5,118 bases of DNA from positions 1-5,118 of the forward strand of contig CAQNVT010000190.1 of assembly GCA_948844705.1 (NCBI GenBank), read 5' to 3'. Numbering within the stretch: the first letter of the stretch is position 1; each line of letters opens with the position of its first letter. The position numbers were made by a program, and so were the translations under genes. The notes under the pieces are model-generated. The model was not told where the DNA came from. It saw nothing but the letters and a program-made list of their open reading frames with translations, and searched no databases. Origin of the DNA: an uncultured Dorea sp. (lineage in GTDB: Bacteria > Bacillota > Clostridia > Lachnospirales > Lachnospiraceae). Of the stretch, positions 1-5,118 are shown in pieces.

Positions 1-533
1 AGAGGCAGCGTATCGGAATTGCGAGGGCGCTCGCTATTGAGCCGGAATTTATCGTGTGTGACGAGCCGATCTCGGCGCTCGACGTATCGATACAGGCGCA
101 GGTCGTAAATCTTCTGATCGAGCTTCAGAAGAAAAAGAACCTGACGTATCTGTTTATTGCCCATGACCTGTCCATGGTAAAACATATTTCGGACCGTGTG
201 GGCGTAATGTATCTTGGAAATATGGTGGAATTTGCCGGGAGCGACGAGCTCTATGACGAGCCGCTGCATCCGTATACAAAAGCTCTGATGTCGGCGATAC
301 CGATACCGGATCCGGATGCTGAAAAGGAAAAAAAGCGGATTCCGATCGAGGGTGAGATCCCAAGTCCCATTAATCCTAAGCCCGGCTGTCGTTTTGCGGC
401 AAGGTGCCGGTACGCAACGGATCTGTGCAGGCAGGAGACGCCGGCGCTTATCGAGGTAAAGCCGGATCATTATGTGGCGTGCCATAGAACGGACGAGTTG
501 AATTTCACAGCAGAGGCTGCTGAAAGTATATAA
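1..533 (+). CDS. oppF: Oligopeptide/dipeptide ABC transporter ATPase, OppF/DppF type (5' truncated by window)
   Basis: This is the cytoplasmic ATPase subunit of a peptide ABC importer, powering uptake by ATP hydrolysis. The open frame runs in from the left edge (first full codon at 3) to TAA at 531-533, giving 176 visible residues; Walker A and the start lie outside. Numbering from the first visible residue, [10 protein letters not shown] is the end of the ABC signature, FIVCDEP (16-22) is Walker B with catalytic Glu21, SALD (24-27) is the D-loop, and FIAHD (51-55) carries the switch His54. The tail [17 protein letters not shown] (88-104) and the cysteine cluster C129, C135, C142, C160 mark the oligopeptide/dipeptide family C-terminal extension. 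VMYLGNMVE and the HPYTKAL...IPIPDP form are more like OppF/DppF than OppD, but DppF or AppF naming is equally possible. A GTG at 54 is only an internal codon, not the start. The binding-protein gene follows after 29 bp. Confidence 0.93.
   Translation, partial: RQRIGIARALAIEPEFIVCDEPISALDVSIQAQVVNLLIELQKKKNLTYLFIAHDLSMVKHISDRVGVMYLGNMVEFAGSDELYDEPLHPYTKALMSAIPIPDPDAEKEKKRIPIEGEIPSPINPKPGCRFAARCRYATDLCRQETPALIEVKPDHYVACHRTDELNFTAEAAESI
503..525 (+). other. Hairpin at the 3' end of the ATPase gene
   Basis: An inverted repeat lies inside the last codons of the ATPase gene: CAGCAG (508-513) pairs with CTGCTG (517-522) across a 3-base loop. Alternatively, TTTCA plus GCAG pairs with CTGCTGAAA as a 9-bp stem with a 2-base bulge. 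It is followed by an A-rich run, not a T-run, so it is not a classical terminator. It could affect mRNA stability or processing between the ATPase and binding-protein genes. Pairing is seen by eye; function is inference, and the repeat may be a chance result of Ala/Glu codons. Confidence 0.35.
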
Positions 534-546
534 AAAGATATTATTT

Positions 547-554
547 AAGGAGGA
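547..554 (+). promoter_or_regulatory. Strong ribosome binding site for the binding-protein gene
   Basis: AAGGAGGA is a near-perfect Shine-Dalgarno sequence. It decides between two nearby ATGs. The one at 559 is only about 5 bases downstream and opens a different frame; the one at 563 has about 9 bases of spacing and opens the lipoprotein frame with a proper signal peptide. The strong site suits the usual high expression of binding proteins relative to the other transporter subunits. Confidence 0.85.
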
Positions 555-562
555 ACACATGT

Positions 563-2263
563 ATGAAGAAGAGAACAAAGATGCTTGCAGGTATTATGGC
601 TGCGGTTCTCGCTGCAGGTTCTCTTGCCGGATGCGGCGGGGGTAAGAGTGAGAAGTCAGACGGAGGCGGAAGCGCCGGAGGAAACAAGGTATTTAACTAT
701 AGTGTGAACAGTGTCGTTGTCGGCCTGAATCCGATTATGGATGCGACAGGGCCGGATAATGAGGCTCACAACCTGATCTGCGACCCGCTGATCCGCAATG
801 TTACAAGTGACGGAAACACGACGGAAATCATCCCGGCAGCGGCAGAGAGCTGGGAAGCAAGCGAGGACGGGCTTACCTATACCTTCCATCTGCATGAAAA
901 TGCAAAGTGGAGCGACGGAGAGCCGCTTACGGCAAAGGATTTTGAGTATACGTTAAAGCTGATGGCAGATCCGGATACGGCGGCCGTAAACGCATGGCTT
1001 TTTGACGGCGTCATTGAAAACTTCGGTGAGGCATTATACAGCAAGGATGGAAAGACAGCGGAAGATATCGCTGTAAAAGCAACGGACGATACGACTCTGG
1101 AGATTAAGATTACCCATCCGGCATCCTATTTCCCGGAGCTGATATCGAGTGTTTTCCCTGTAAGACAGGATAAGTATGAGGAATGGGGAGAGTCTTACGG
1201 CTCATCCGCAGATAAGATCATCTGCAGCGGCCCCTTTAAGGTAGATTCCTGGAGCCAGAATACAGAGCTTGTAGTAGTGAAAAACGAGAATTACTGGGAT
1301 GCAGAAAATGTAAAGTTAGACAAGATCGTGCAGAAGGTTATTCAGGAGCCTGCTACGGCGATCCAGGCATTCATTAACCAGGAGATCGATGTGGTTGCAA
1401 CATCTGATCCGAACTGGGGCGAGCAGATTGAAGGAGCGGGGATTTCCCATACGGAGACGGTTCCAGATGATGCACCGGAATTTCTGATGTTTAATCTTAA
1501 AAATGAATATTTATCAAATACAAAGATACGACAGGCGCTCTCAGCGGCATTTGACCGTCAGGAATTCGTGGATACCTTACGCGACGGGCAGGCGCTTCCG
1601 ATTTATTCGGTAATGCCGGATACGATGCTGGTGGGTGAAAAGACCTATACGGAGCTGGTTGGAGGAAAGAATTATTTCGTAAAGGAGCTTCAGGACGAGA
1701 ACAAGGATCCGAAGGCGCTCTTAGAGGAAGGGCTTAAGGAGCTTGGAAAGCCGGCGGATGCTTCCCAGGTAACCCTTCGTTATGCAAGCCGCGGAACCAA
1801 TGAGCTTTCCAAGAAGATGGCGGAGTGGTATAAGCAGATCTGGGAAGCAAATCTCGGAATTAATGTTGAGATCGACATGATGGAGTGGAACGTAATGTGG
1901 GAGAAGATTGATGCCGGCGATTATGATATTGCAGTAGGCGGATGGGGACCATATTATAATGAGCCGAGCGCGGTTCTGATGCTGTTCGACCCGGAAAACG
2001 GATATTTTAATTCGGCTAAGACAGGCTGGGACAACGAGGATTCAAAGAAGTTTAAGGAGCTCTGTGATTCGGCGGCAAATATTGTTGACGATCAGGAAAA
2101 AGCAGATATCTATCTTGAGGCAGAATCATTACTTGTGAAAAATGCCATTATTGCACCGGAGTATCTGGAGCAGAGTCCGACTTTTGTAGCAAATAAGGTG
2201 AAAAATTATTATGTGTCCACCAACGGCTATATAAACTGGGTGGCAGTAGATGTAGAAGAGTAA
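563..2263 (+). CDS. Peptide ABC transporter substrate-binding lipoprotein (SBP family 5, OppA/DppA-like)
   Basis: Extracellular, lipid-anchored receptor that captures peptides or related ligands and delivers them to the membrane permease. It is complete, 566 residues, within the usual 500-600 of the family. Residues 1-23 are a lipoprotein signal peptide: MKKRTK basic region, hydrophobic core, and lipobox LAGC with the lipidated Cys24. A flexible Gly/Ser/Lys linker follows (25-41). Family-5 hallmarks are NLICDPLIR (70-78), ESWEASEDGLTYTFHL (95-110), KWSDGEPLTAKDFEYTL (115-131), CSGPFKVDSW (221-230), NENYWD (241-246), KIRQALSAAFDR (321-332) and YDIAVGGWGPYYNEP (454-468). Family knowledge puts the first and last thirds in one lobe and the middle in the other, with ligand bound between. 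Dipeptide, oligopeptide, nickel or opine specificity cannot be told from sequence alone; the neighbouring peptidase-like genes favour peptides. It lies 29 bp after the ATPase gene, so is presumably co-transcribed with it. Confidence 0.95.
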   Translation: MKKRTKMLAGIMAAVLAAGSLAGCGGGKSEKSDGGGSAGGNKVFNYSVNSVVVGLNPIMDATGPDNEAHNLICDPLIRNVTSDGNTTEIIPAAAESWEASEDGLTYTFHLHENAKWSDGEPLTAKDFEYTLKLMADPDTAAVNAWLFDGVIENFGEALYSKDGKTAEDIAVKATDDTTLEIKITHPASYFPELISSVFPVRQDKYEEWGESYGSSADKIICSGPFKVDSWSQNTELVVVKNENYWDAENVKLDKIVQKVIQEPATAIQAFINQEIDVVATSDPNWGEQIEGAGISHTETVPDDAPEFLMFNLKNEYLSNTKIRQALSAAFDRQEFVDTLRDGQALPIYSVMPDTMLVGEKTYTELVGGKNYFVKELQDENKDPKALLEEGLKELGKPADASQVTLRYASRGTNELSKKMAEWYKQIWEANLGINVEIDMMEWNVMWEKIDAGDYDIAVGGWGPYYNEPSAVLMLFDPENGYFNSAKTGWDNEDSKKFKELCDSAANIVDDQEKADIYLEAESLLVKNAIIAPEYLEQSPTFVANKVKNYYVSTNGYINWVAVDVEE

Positions 2264-2280
2264 AAGAGCAAAAGGATTAA

Positions 2281-2314
2281 AAAGGGGGCAGTCCATGAAG
2301 GAGTGTTCCCCTTT
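2281..2314 (+). other. Long-looped hairpin between transporter and amidohydrolase genes
   Basis: AAAGGGG (2281-2287) can pair with CCCCTTT (2308-2314). Extra pairing of CA (2289-2290) with TG (2304-2305) may extend the stem and shorten the loop. On the + strand only TTT follows the C-run before CGGGAG, so termination would be weak. It is better read as an attenuating or mRNA 3'-end-stabilising structure just after the binding-protein stop codon. Read on the - strand the stem is followed by a T-run and looks more terminator-like, but no - strand gene ends here. The rest of the 108-bp gap (2264-2371) shows no convincing promoter. Confidence 0.35.
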
Positions 2315-2356
2315 CGGGAGTCTGTGAAGATATCGGAAAAATACAGGGACAGACAG

Positions 2357-2364
2357 AAAGGAAG
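2357..2364 (+). promoter_or_regulatory. Ribosome binding site fixing the start of the first amidohydrolase-like gene
   Basis: AAAGGAAG lies about 7-9 bases before the ATG at 2372. An in-frame GTG at 2303 would add 23 residues (FPFRESVKISEK and on) that do not resemble an amidohydrolase N-terminus. That GTG has its only purine run directly against it and sits in the hairpin. The ATG at 2372 starts exactly at the MYLVKNGTV strand, matching MSRKLITGGT of the paralogue downstream. Confidence 0.7.
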
Positions 2365-2371
2365 ACATACG

Positions 2372-3487
2372 ATGTATTTAGTGAAAAACGGGACGGTCCA
2401 TGTCGGTAACGGGACTGTTTTGTCAGGCTTTGATATTTTTATAGAGGATGGTCTGATAAAGGATATGGGAAAGGAGCTTGACGCGCAGGGAGCGGAGGTG
2501 ATTGATGCCGGGGGCTTGGAGGTGTTTCCGGGATTTATCGATCCGGTATCCGGAATCGGTGCGATGGGGATTCCTTCCAAATATCCGGATAACGGGGAAT
2601 ATTCAGATCCGGTGACGCCGGAGATGAATTTAAAGTACAGCATTGATCCGGATGAAGTAAACGCACAGGAGTTTTATAAAAGCGGTATTACGGCAATCGG
2701 TCTTGCGCCGACGAACGTCAATGTAATGGGCGGACAGATCGCGGTGTGCAAGACGGCGCCCCAGCGGATGGGGAAAAGACTTGTAAAGGAGCGCGCCGGA
2801 TTAAAGTGCAGCGTGACCTCCGCGGTAAAAAGATTTTATGGGGAAGCTCACCGGCTTCCGATGACAAAGATGGGAATCTTCCATCTGTTTCAGGAAAGCC
2901 TGCGTAAGGCGAGGAGCACACCGGAGAACGAACGTACGGAGGGGCAGCGGACGATCATAGATGTATTTGACAGGCAGAGCATGCAGGTGTTCTGTGCGGC
3001 TTCATCGAAGAATGAAATCGACGGTATTCTTCATCTTATGAGGGATGAAAAGGTACAGCTCAATCTGGTGGACGGCTTTTGCTTTGCGGATTCGGTAAGG
3101 GAGTTAAAGGAGCAGAAGACCGGCCTGATTCTGGGAAATGTCAACGAAATGTCACAGATTGCCAAAAACGGAATGGATATTTCTAAGCTTACCGAGCTTG
3201 TGGAAAACGGAAACCGCATCGCCTTTACGAATTCAAACGGCGGGTTTTCAGAAGGCCGGGAGGTCTTTTTATGGAGCGCCATCGAGGCCTACCGGGCCGG
3301 TGTACCGGCGGAAGAGGTAGTAAAGATGATGTCCCTTTATCCGGCTGAGATGCTTGGGGTATCAGACAGGATCGGGACGCTTGAGACCGGGAAGGATGCG
3401 GATCTTTCCATATTTACCGCGCATCCGGTCACAACCTATGCGGCAAGGGTAAAGCACAGCATCGTAAACGGGGAGGTGATCTTCTGA
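2372..3487 (+). CDS. Amidohydrolase-fold protein lacking the metal-binding residues (putative non-catalytic paralogue)
   Basis: Amidohydrolase-superfamily protein of 371 residues, probably cytoplasmic (no signal peptide). The N-terminal beta domain is YLVKNGTVHVG...IEDGLIKDMG...EVIDAGGLEVFPGFID (2-57), the barrel occupies about 58-325, and the C-terminal beta return is RIGTLETGKDADLSIF (333-348) ending in VNGEVIF. Aligned with its downstream neighbour, it shares SDPV, KYSIDP, GITAI, GGQIAV, RLPMTKMG and the RKA region. The metal ligands are gone: the HxH position reads DPVSGIG (Val59, Gly61), the strand-5 His is Phe207, the strand-6 His is Asp234, and the strand-8 Asp is Asn287 in AFTNSNG. 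Lys145 is the only possible ligand retained. The frame is intact with ordinary codon use, so this is not decay. Most likely it is a structural or regulatory partner of the active paralogue. A metal-independent or different activity cannot be excluded. Confidence 0.85.
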   Translation: MYLVKNGTVHVGNGTVLSGFDIFIEDGLIKDMGKELDAQGAEVIDAGGLEVFPGFIDPVSGIGAMGIPSKYPDNGEYSDPVTPEMNLKYSIDPDEVNAQEFYKSGITAIGLAPTNVNVMGGQIAVCKTAPQRMGKRLVKERAGLKCSVTSAVKRFYGEAHRLPMTKMGIFHLFQESLRKARSTPENERTEGQRTIIDVFDRQSMQVFCAASSKNEIDGILHLMRDEKVQLNLVDGFCFADSVRELKEQKTGLILGNVNEMSQIAKNGMDISKLTELVENGNRIAFTNSNGGFSEGREVFLWSAIEAYRAGVPAEEVVKMMSLYPAEMLGVSDRIGTLETGKDADLSIFTAHPVTTYAARVKHSIVNGEVIF

Positions 3488-3489
3488 TG
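3470..3489 (+). promoter_or_regulatory. TGATG stop-start overlap with extended Shine-Dalgarno
   Basis: The TGA stop (3485-3487) of the first amidohydrolase-like gene shares its last base with the ATG start (3487-3489) of the second. GGAGGTGAT (3472-3480), inside the codons for the last residues NGEVIF, is an unusually long match to the anti-Shine-Dalgarno end of 16S rRNA. About 10 bases separate GGAGG from the ATG. This arrangement is typical of translational coupling and near-equal synthesis of two proteins; coupling itself is inferred. Confidence 0.8.
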
Positions 3490-4635
3490 AGCAGGAAACT
3501 GATAACAGGCGGAACTTTGTATACAATGGCGGACGGAGACGATATCTTTGAGGGAGATATTCTTGTTGAGGACGGGAAGATAAAAGAGGTGGGAGAGCAT
3601 ATCCGGGCGGAGGACGCGGAGGTAATAGATGCCTCCGGGTTTTGTGTGATGCCCGGGCTTATTGACGCTCACAGCCACATCGGGCTCTTTGATTTTAACC
3701 ATGACAAAGCTGTGGATGATGCCAATGAGATGACAGATCCGGTGTCGGCGGCGATGGATGCGCGTTACAGTGTAAATCCGAAGGCAAGGGAGCTTAAGGC
3801 GGCGTATGAACACGGAATCACCAGCATGCTGTTTACGCCGGGAAGCGGAGATGTTTTCTGCGGACAGGCGTTTGTGGCAAAGACTTATGGAGACAATATA
3901 TTTGACATGACCATAAAGGCGCCGGCAGCAGTGAAGATTGCACTTGGGGGGAATCCGAAAAATACATTCGGGGATCAGAAGCGTCTTCCTATGACACGTA
4001 TGGGCGTGGCCCATGTCCTCTGGGATACTTTCCGGAAGGCGAAGGATTACCTGGATAAAAAAGAGCGGGGTGAAGAACCGGAGTATGATGCAAACATGGA
4101 GGCGGTCATCCCGGCTTTAAAAAGAGAGATTCCGTGTAAGATTCATTGCACACAGTATGATATGCTGACGGCGATTGAGGTGGCAAAGGCTTATAATGTA
4201 AGATTTTCTCTTGAGCATGCATGGGGAGCAGCCGATTATCTGGAGGAGATCATAGAGAGCGGATGTGATATCTGCTATGGACCTATCGCAACCTACCGTG
4301 CGCCCGGGGAACGGAGGAAGGTGGACGTGGAGGCAGTGAAGCTTCTGGATGACAGAGGGGTGAATGTGGCGCTTATAACCGATTCTCCGATCTTAAGCGA
4401 GGAATCTCTGTATCACCATATGGGGGAAGCGGTGAGAGAGGGTGTATCCCATGAGCGCGTGGTACGCATGGTGACCGTTAATCCGGCCTTGCAGCTGGGG
4501 CTTGACGGACGGATCGGGCGCCTTGCTCCGGGAGGAGACGCCGATATTATCCTGGTAAAGGGAAAGCTGGGGCTTGATACGGATGCCAGGGTAATACAGA
4601 CAATGATTGACGGCAACGTTGTATATAAGGCGTAG
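3487..4635 (+). CDS. Metal-dependent amidohydrolase (imidazolonepropionase/Xaa-Pro dipeptidase-like, COG1228 style)
   Basis: Complete cytoplasmic amidohydrolase of 382 residues. Domain order is an N-terminal beta segment (MSRKLITGGTLYT...ILVEDGKIKEVG...EVIDASGFCVMPGLID, 1-60), a TIM barrel (about 61-335), and the C-terminal beta return GRIGRLAPGGDADIILVKG...IDGNVVY. Metal-site residues visible are AHSHIG (His62, His64), KIHCTQ (His220), SLEHAWG (His244) and LITDSP (Asp299). Lys150 in AAVKIALGG is a candidate bridging carboxylated lysine. This is the classic HxH...His...His...Asp set, so hydrolysis of an amide or cyclic C-N bond is expected. Substrate is not readable: imidazolonepropionase is unlikely without hut genes nearby, whereas a cytoplasmic dipeptidase or N-blocked peptide hydrolase fits the transporter and aminopeptidase neighbours. 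It overlaps the metal-less paralogue by one base and probably forms a complex with it. Exact function is inference. Confidence 0.9.
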   Translation: MSRKLITGGTLYTMADGDDIFEGDILVEDGKIKEVGEHIRAEDAEVIDASGFCVMPGLIDAHSHIGLFDFNHDKAVDDANEMTDPVSAAMDARYSVNPKARELKAAYEHGITSMLFTPGSGDVFCGQAFVAKTYGDNIFDMTIKAPAAVKIALGGNPKNTFGDQKRLPMTRMGVAHVLWDTFRKAKDYLDKKERGEEPEYDANMEAVIPALKREIPCKIHCTQYDMLTAIEVAKAYNVRFSLEHAWGAADYLEEIIESGCDICYGPIATYRAPGERRKVDVEAVKLLDDRGVNVALITDSPILSEESLYHHMGEAVREGVSHERVVRMVTVNPALQLGLDGRIGRLAPGGDADIILVKGKLGLDTDARVIQTMIDGNVVYKA

Positions 4636-4639
4636 TCTG

Positions 4640-4648
4640 TGTTAAAAT
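4640..4648 (+). promoter_or_regulatory. Possible extended -10 promoter ahead of the aminopeptidase gene
   Basis: TGTTAAAAT matches an extended -10 (TGn followed by TAAAAT, 5 of 6 to TATAAT). The best -35 at about 18-bp spacing is the poor TTGTAT (4619-4624, in the end of the upstream gene). Initiation here would give a very short leader, about 22 bases before the ATG at 4677. The gap of 41 bp also fits simple read-through, so this is a weak call. Confidence 0.25.
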
Positions 4649-4657
4649 ATGGTGGAA

Positions 4658-4664
4658 AGAGAGG
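4658..4664 (+). promoter_or_regulatory. Ribosome binding site for the aminopeptidase gene
   Basis: AGAGAGG lies 12 bases before the ATG at 4677, a moderate match at slightly long spacing. No other in-frame ATG, GTG or TTG occurs between the upstream stop codon and 4677. The ATG at 4649 is in a different frame. Confidence 0.5.
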
Positions 4665-4676
4665 TTTGCGACGAAG

Positions 4677-5118
4677 ATGAAATCAGAATTTTACATGGGA
4701 AACAGAGAAGAGCTTTATAAAAAGCTTCCGTCCGGAACGCTTCTTGTGCTGTTCTCGGGTGAAGAGATAAGAAAGACAAATGACGAGTATTATCCGTTTT
4801 TTGCCGACAGAAACTTTGTGTATCTGACGGGGCTTACGTGTAAGGATGCCGTTCTGCTTGCGGCAAAGGACGGCGACGGAGCCGTAAAGGAAAGTATATA
4901 CATACTGCCGCCGGATGCGCTGGCAGAGCGCTGGACAGGCGTAAGAGTGAAGCCGCAGGAGGCGCAGGATATATCCGGAGTGCCGGATATCCGGTTTTGC
5001 CAGGAGTTTGAGAGCGATCTCAGAAAGCTTGCGGCAGGCGGGAATTACGGATGGCTGTATCTGGATCTGTACCGCTTAAGCGCTTCGGATATCGACCGCC
5101 CGGCCCACAAGCTGCTCC
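4677..5118 (+). CDS. Xaa-Pro aminopeptidase (aminopeptidase P, M24B), N-terminal domain; 3' end beyond window
   Basis: The frame is open from the ATG to the window end, giving 147 residues. It matches the aminopeptidase P N-terminal domain (AMP_N): MGNREELYKKLPSGTLLVLFSGEE (7-30), with the diagnostic NDEYYPFFADRNFVYLTG (35-52), then the strand/loop SIYILPPDALAERWTGVR (73-90). These enzymes are cytoplasmic and remove an N-terminal residue preceding proline. The metal-binding pita-bread domain (Asp, Asp, His, Glu, Glu) would lie in the missing C-terminal part, so catalytic competence cannot be judged here. The full protein would be expected near 410-470 residues. It follows the amidohydrolase gene by 41 bp on the same strand and is probably in the same operon, adding proline-peptide cleavage to the transporter cluster. 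PepP-like is the best name; a creatinase or prolidase relative is less likely given the N-domain motifs. Confidence 0.88.
   Translation, partial: MKSEFYMGNREELYKKLPSGTLLVLFSGEEIRKTNDEYYPFFADRNFVYLTGLTCKDAVLLAAKDGDGAVKESIYILPPDALAERWTGVRVKPQEAQDISGVPDIRFCQEFESDLRKLAAGGNYGWLYLDLYRLSASDIDRPAHKLL

Noticed and set aside
498..534. Promoter for the binding-protein gene (TTGAAT ... TATAAA)
   Set aside because: The spacing between the two elements is about 25 bp, too long for a normal sigma-A promoter. The AT-rich leader and strong ribosome site explain the composition.
559..561. ATG four bases upstream of the binding-protein start
   Set aside because: It opens a different frame without a signal peptide, and it is too close to the AGGAGG site.
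2295..2327. 10-codon frame (MKECSPFGSL) in the gap before the amidohydrolase-like gene, as a leader peptide
   Set aside because: It has a G-run nearby but no regulatory codon bias, and the overlapping hairpin does not show clear alternative pairings. A frame this short is easily chance.
2303..2371. Upstream GTG start extending the first amidohydrolase-like protein by 23 residues
   Set aside because: No spaced ribosome site, atypical extra sequence, and the ATG at 2372 matches the paralogue's N-terminus and has AAAGGAAG upstream.
2227..2643. 138-codon open frame on the - strand across the gap
   Set aside because: Low-complexity Ser/Pro/Ile/Phe composition typical of antisense translation. 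It overlaps two well-supported + strand genes and has no recognisable motif.
2372..3487. Metal-less amidohydrolase as a decaying pseudogene
   Set aside because: There is no frameshift or premature stop, the beta domain and barrel motifs are kept, its codon use matches its neighbours, and its end carries the ribosome site of the next gene.
3436..4014. 192-codon open frame on the - strand
   Set aside because: It lies entirely antisense to the amidohydrolase genes, is rich in His/Arg/Cys with no recognisable fold, and has no supporting ribosome site. It is a shadow of the codon pattern of the + strand genes.
3487..4635. Imidazolonepropionase (HutI) or dihydroorotase assignment
   Set aside because: No histidine-degradation or pyrimidine genes are in the window. 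The RLPMT segment and neighbours do not fit those pathways, although the general fold and metal residues are shared.

Overview
The window reads as part of a chromosomal peptide-utilisation cluster from a low-to-mid GC Gram-positive anaerobe, most likely a gut clostridium of the Lachnospiraceae type. The basis is strong AGGAGG ribosome binding sites, a Gram-positive-style lipoprotein signal peptide on the solute-binding protein, and the protein style (Lys/Glu/Gly-rich, ATA/AGA/GGA codons mixed with GC-ending ones). Taxonomy is inference from sequence style, not from a database match. All five genes lie on the + strand, packed closely enough for one or two transcripts.

Layout. (1) At 1-533 is the 3' two thirds or less of an OppF/DppF-type ABC transporter ATPase, entering at the end of the ABC signature motif and ending with the oligopeptide/dipeptide family C-terminal extension and its four cysteines. 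(2) At 563-2263 is a complete family-5 peptide-binding lipoprotein, 566 residues. (3) A 108-bp gap holds a long-looped hairpin. (4) At 2372-3487 is an amidohydrolase-fold protein that has lost the histidines and the aspartate that would bind catalytic metal. (5) At 3487-4635, overlapping the previous stop codon by one base, is a paralogous amidohydrolase with a full HxH/His/His/Asp metal site. (6) At 4677-5118 (cut by the window end) is the N-terminal domain of an Xaa-Pro aminopeptidase (aminopeptidase P, M24B).

Working together: the lipoprotein and ABC ATPase belong to an importer of peptides or peptide-like compounds. The amidohydrolase pair and the aminopeptidase P-like enzyme are well placed to break the imported compounds down in the cytoplasm, possibly proline-containing or otherwise blocked peptides. 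The substrate is not shown by the sequence.

The point most worth a second look is the amidohydrolase pair: a metal-site-less paralogue translated immediately ahead of, and probably coupled to, a paralogue with an intact site. This suggests an obligate heteromer of one structural or regulatory subunit and one catalytic subunit. No RNA genes, mobile elements, CRISPR arrays or phage genes were seen.
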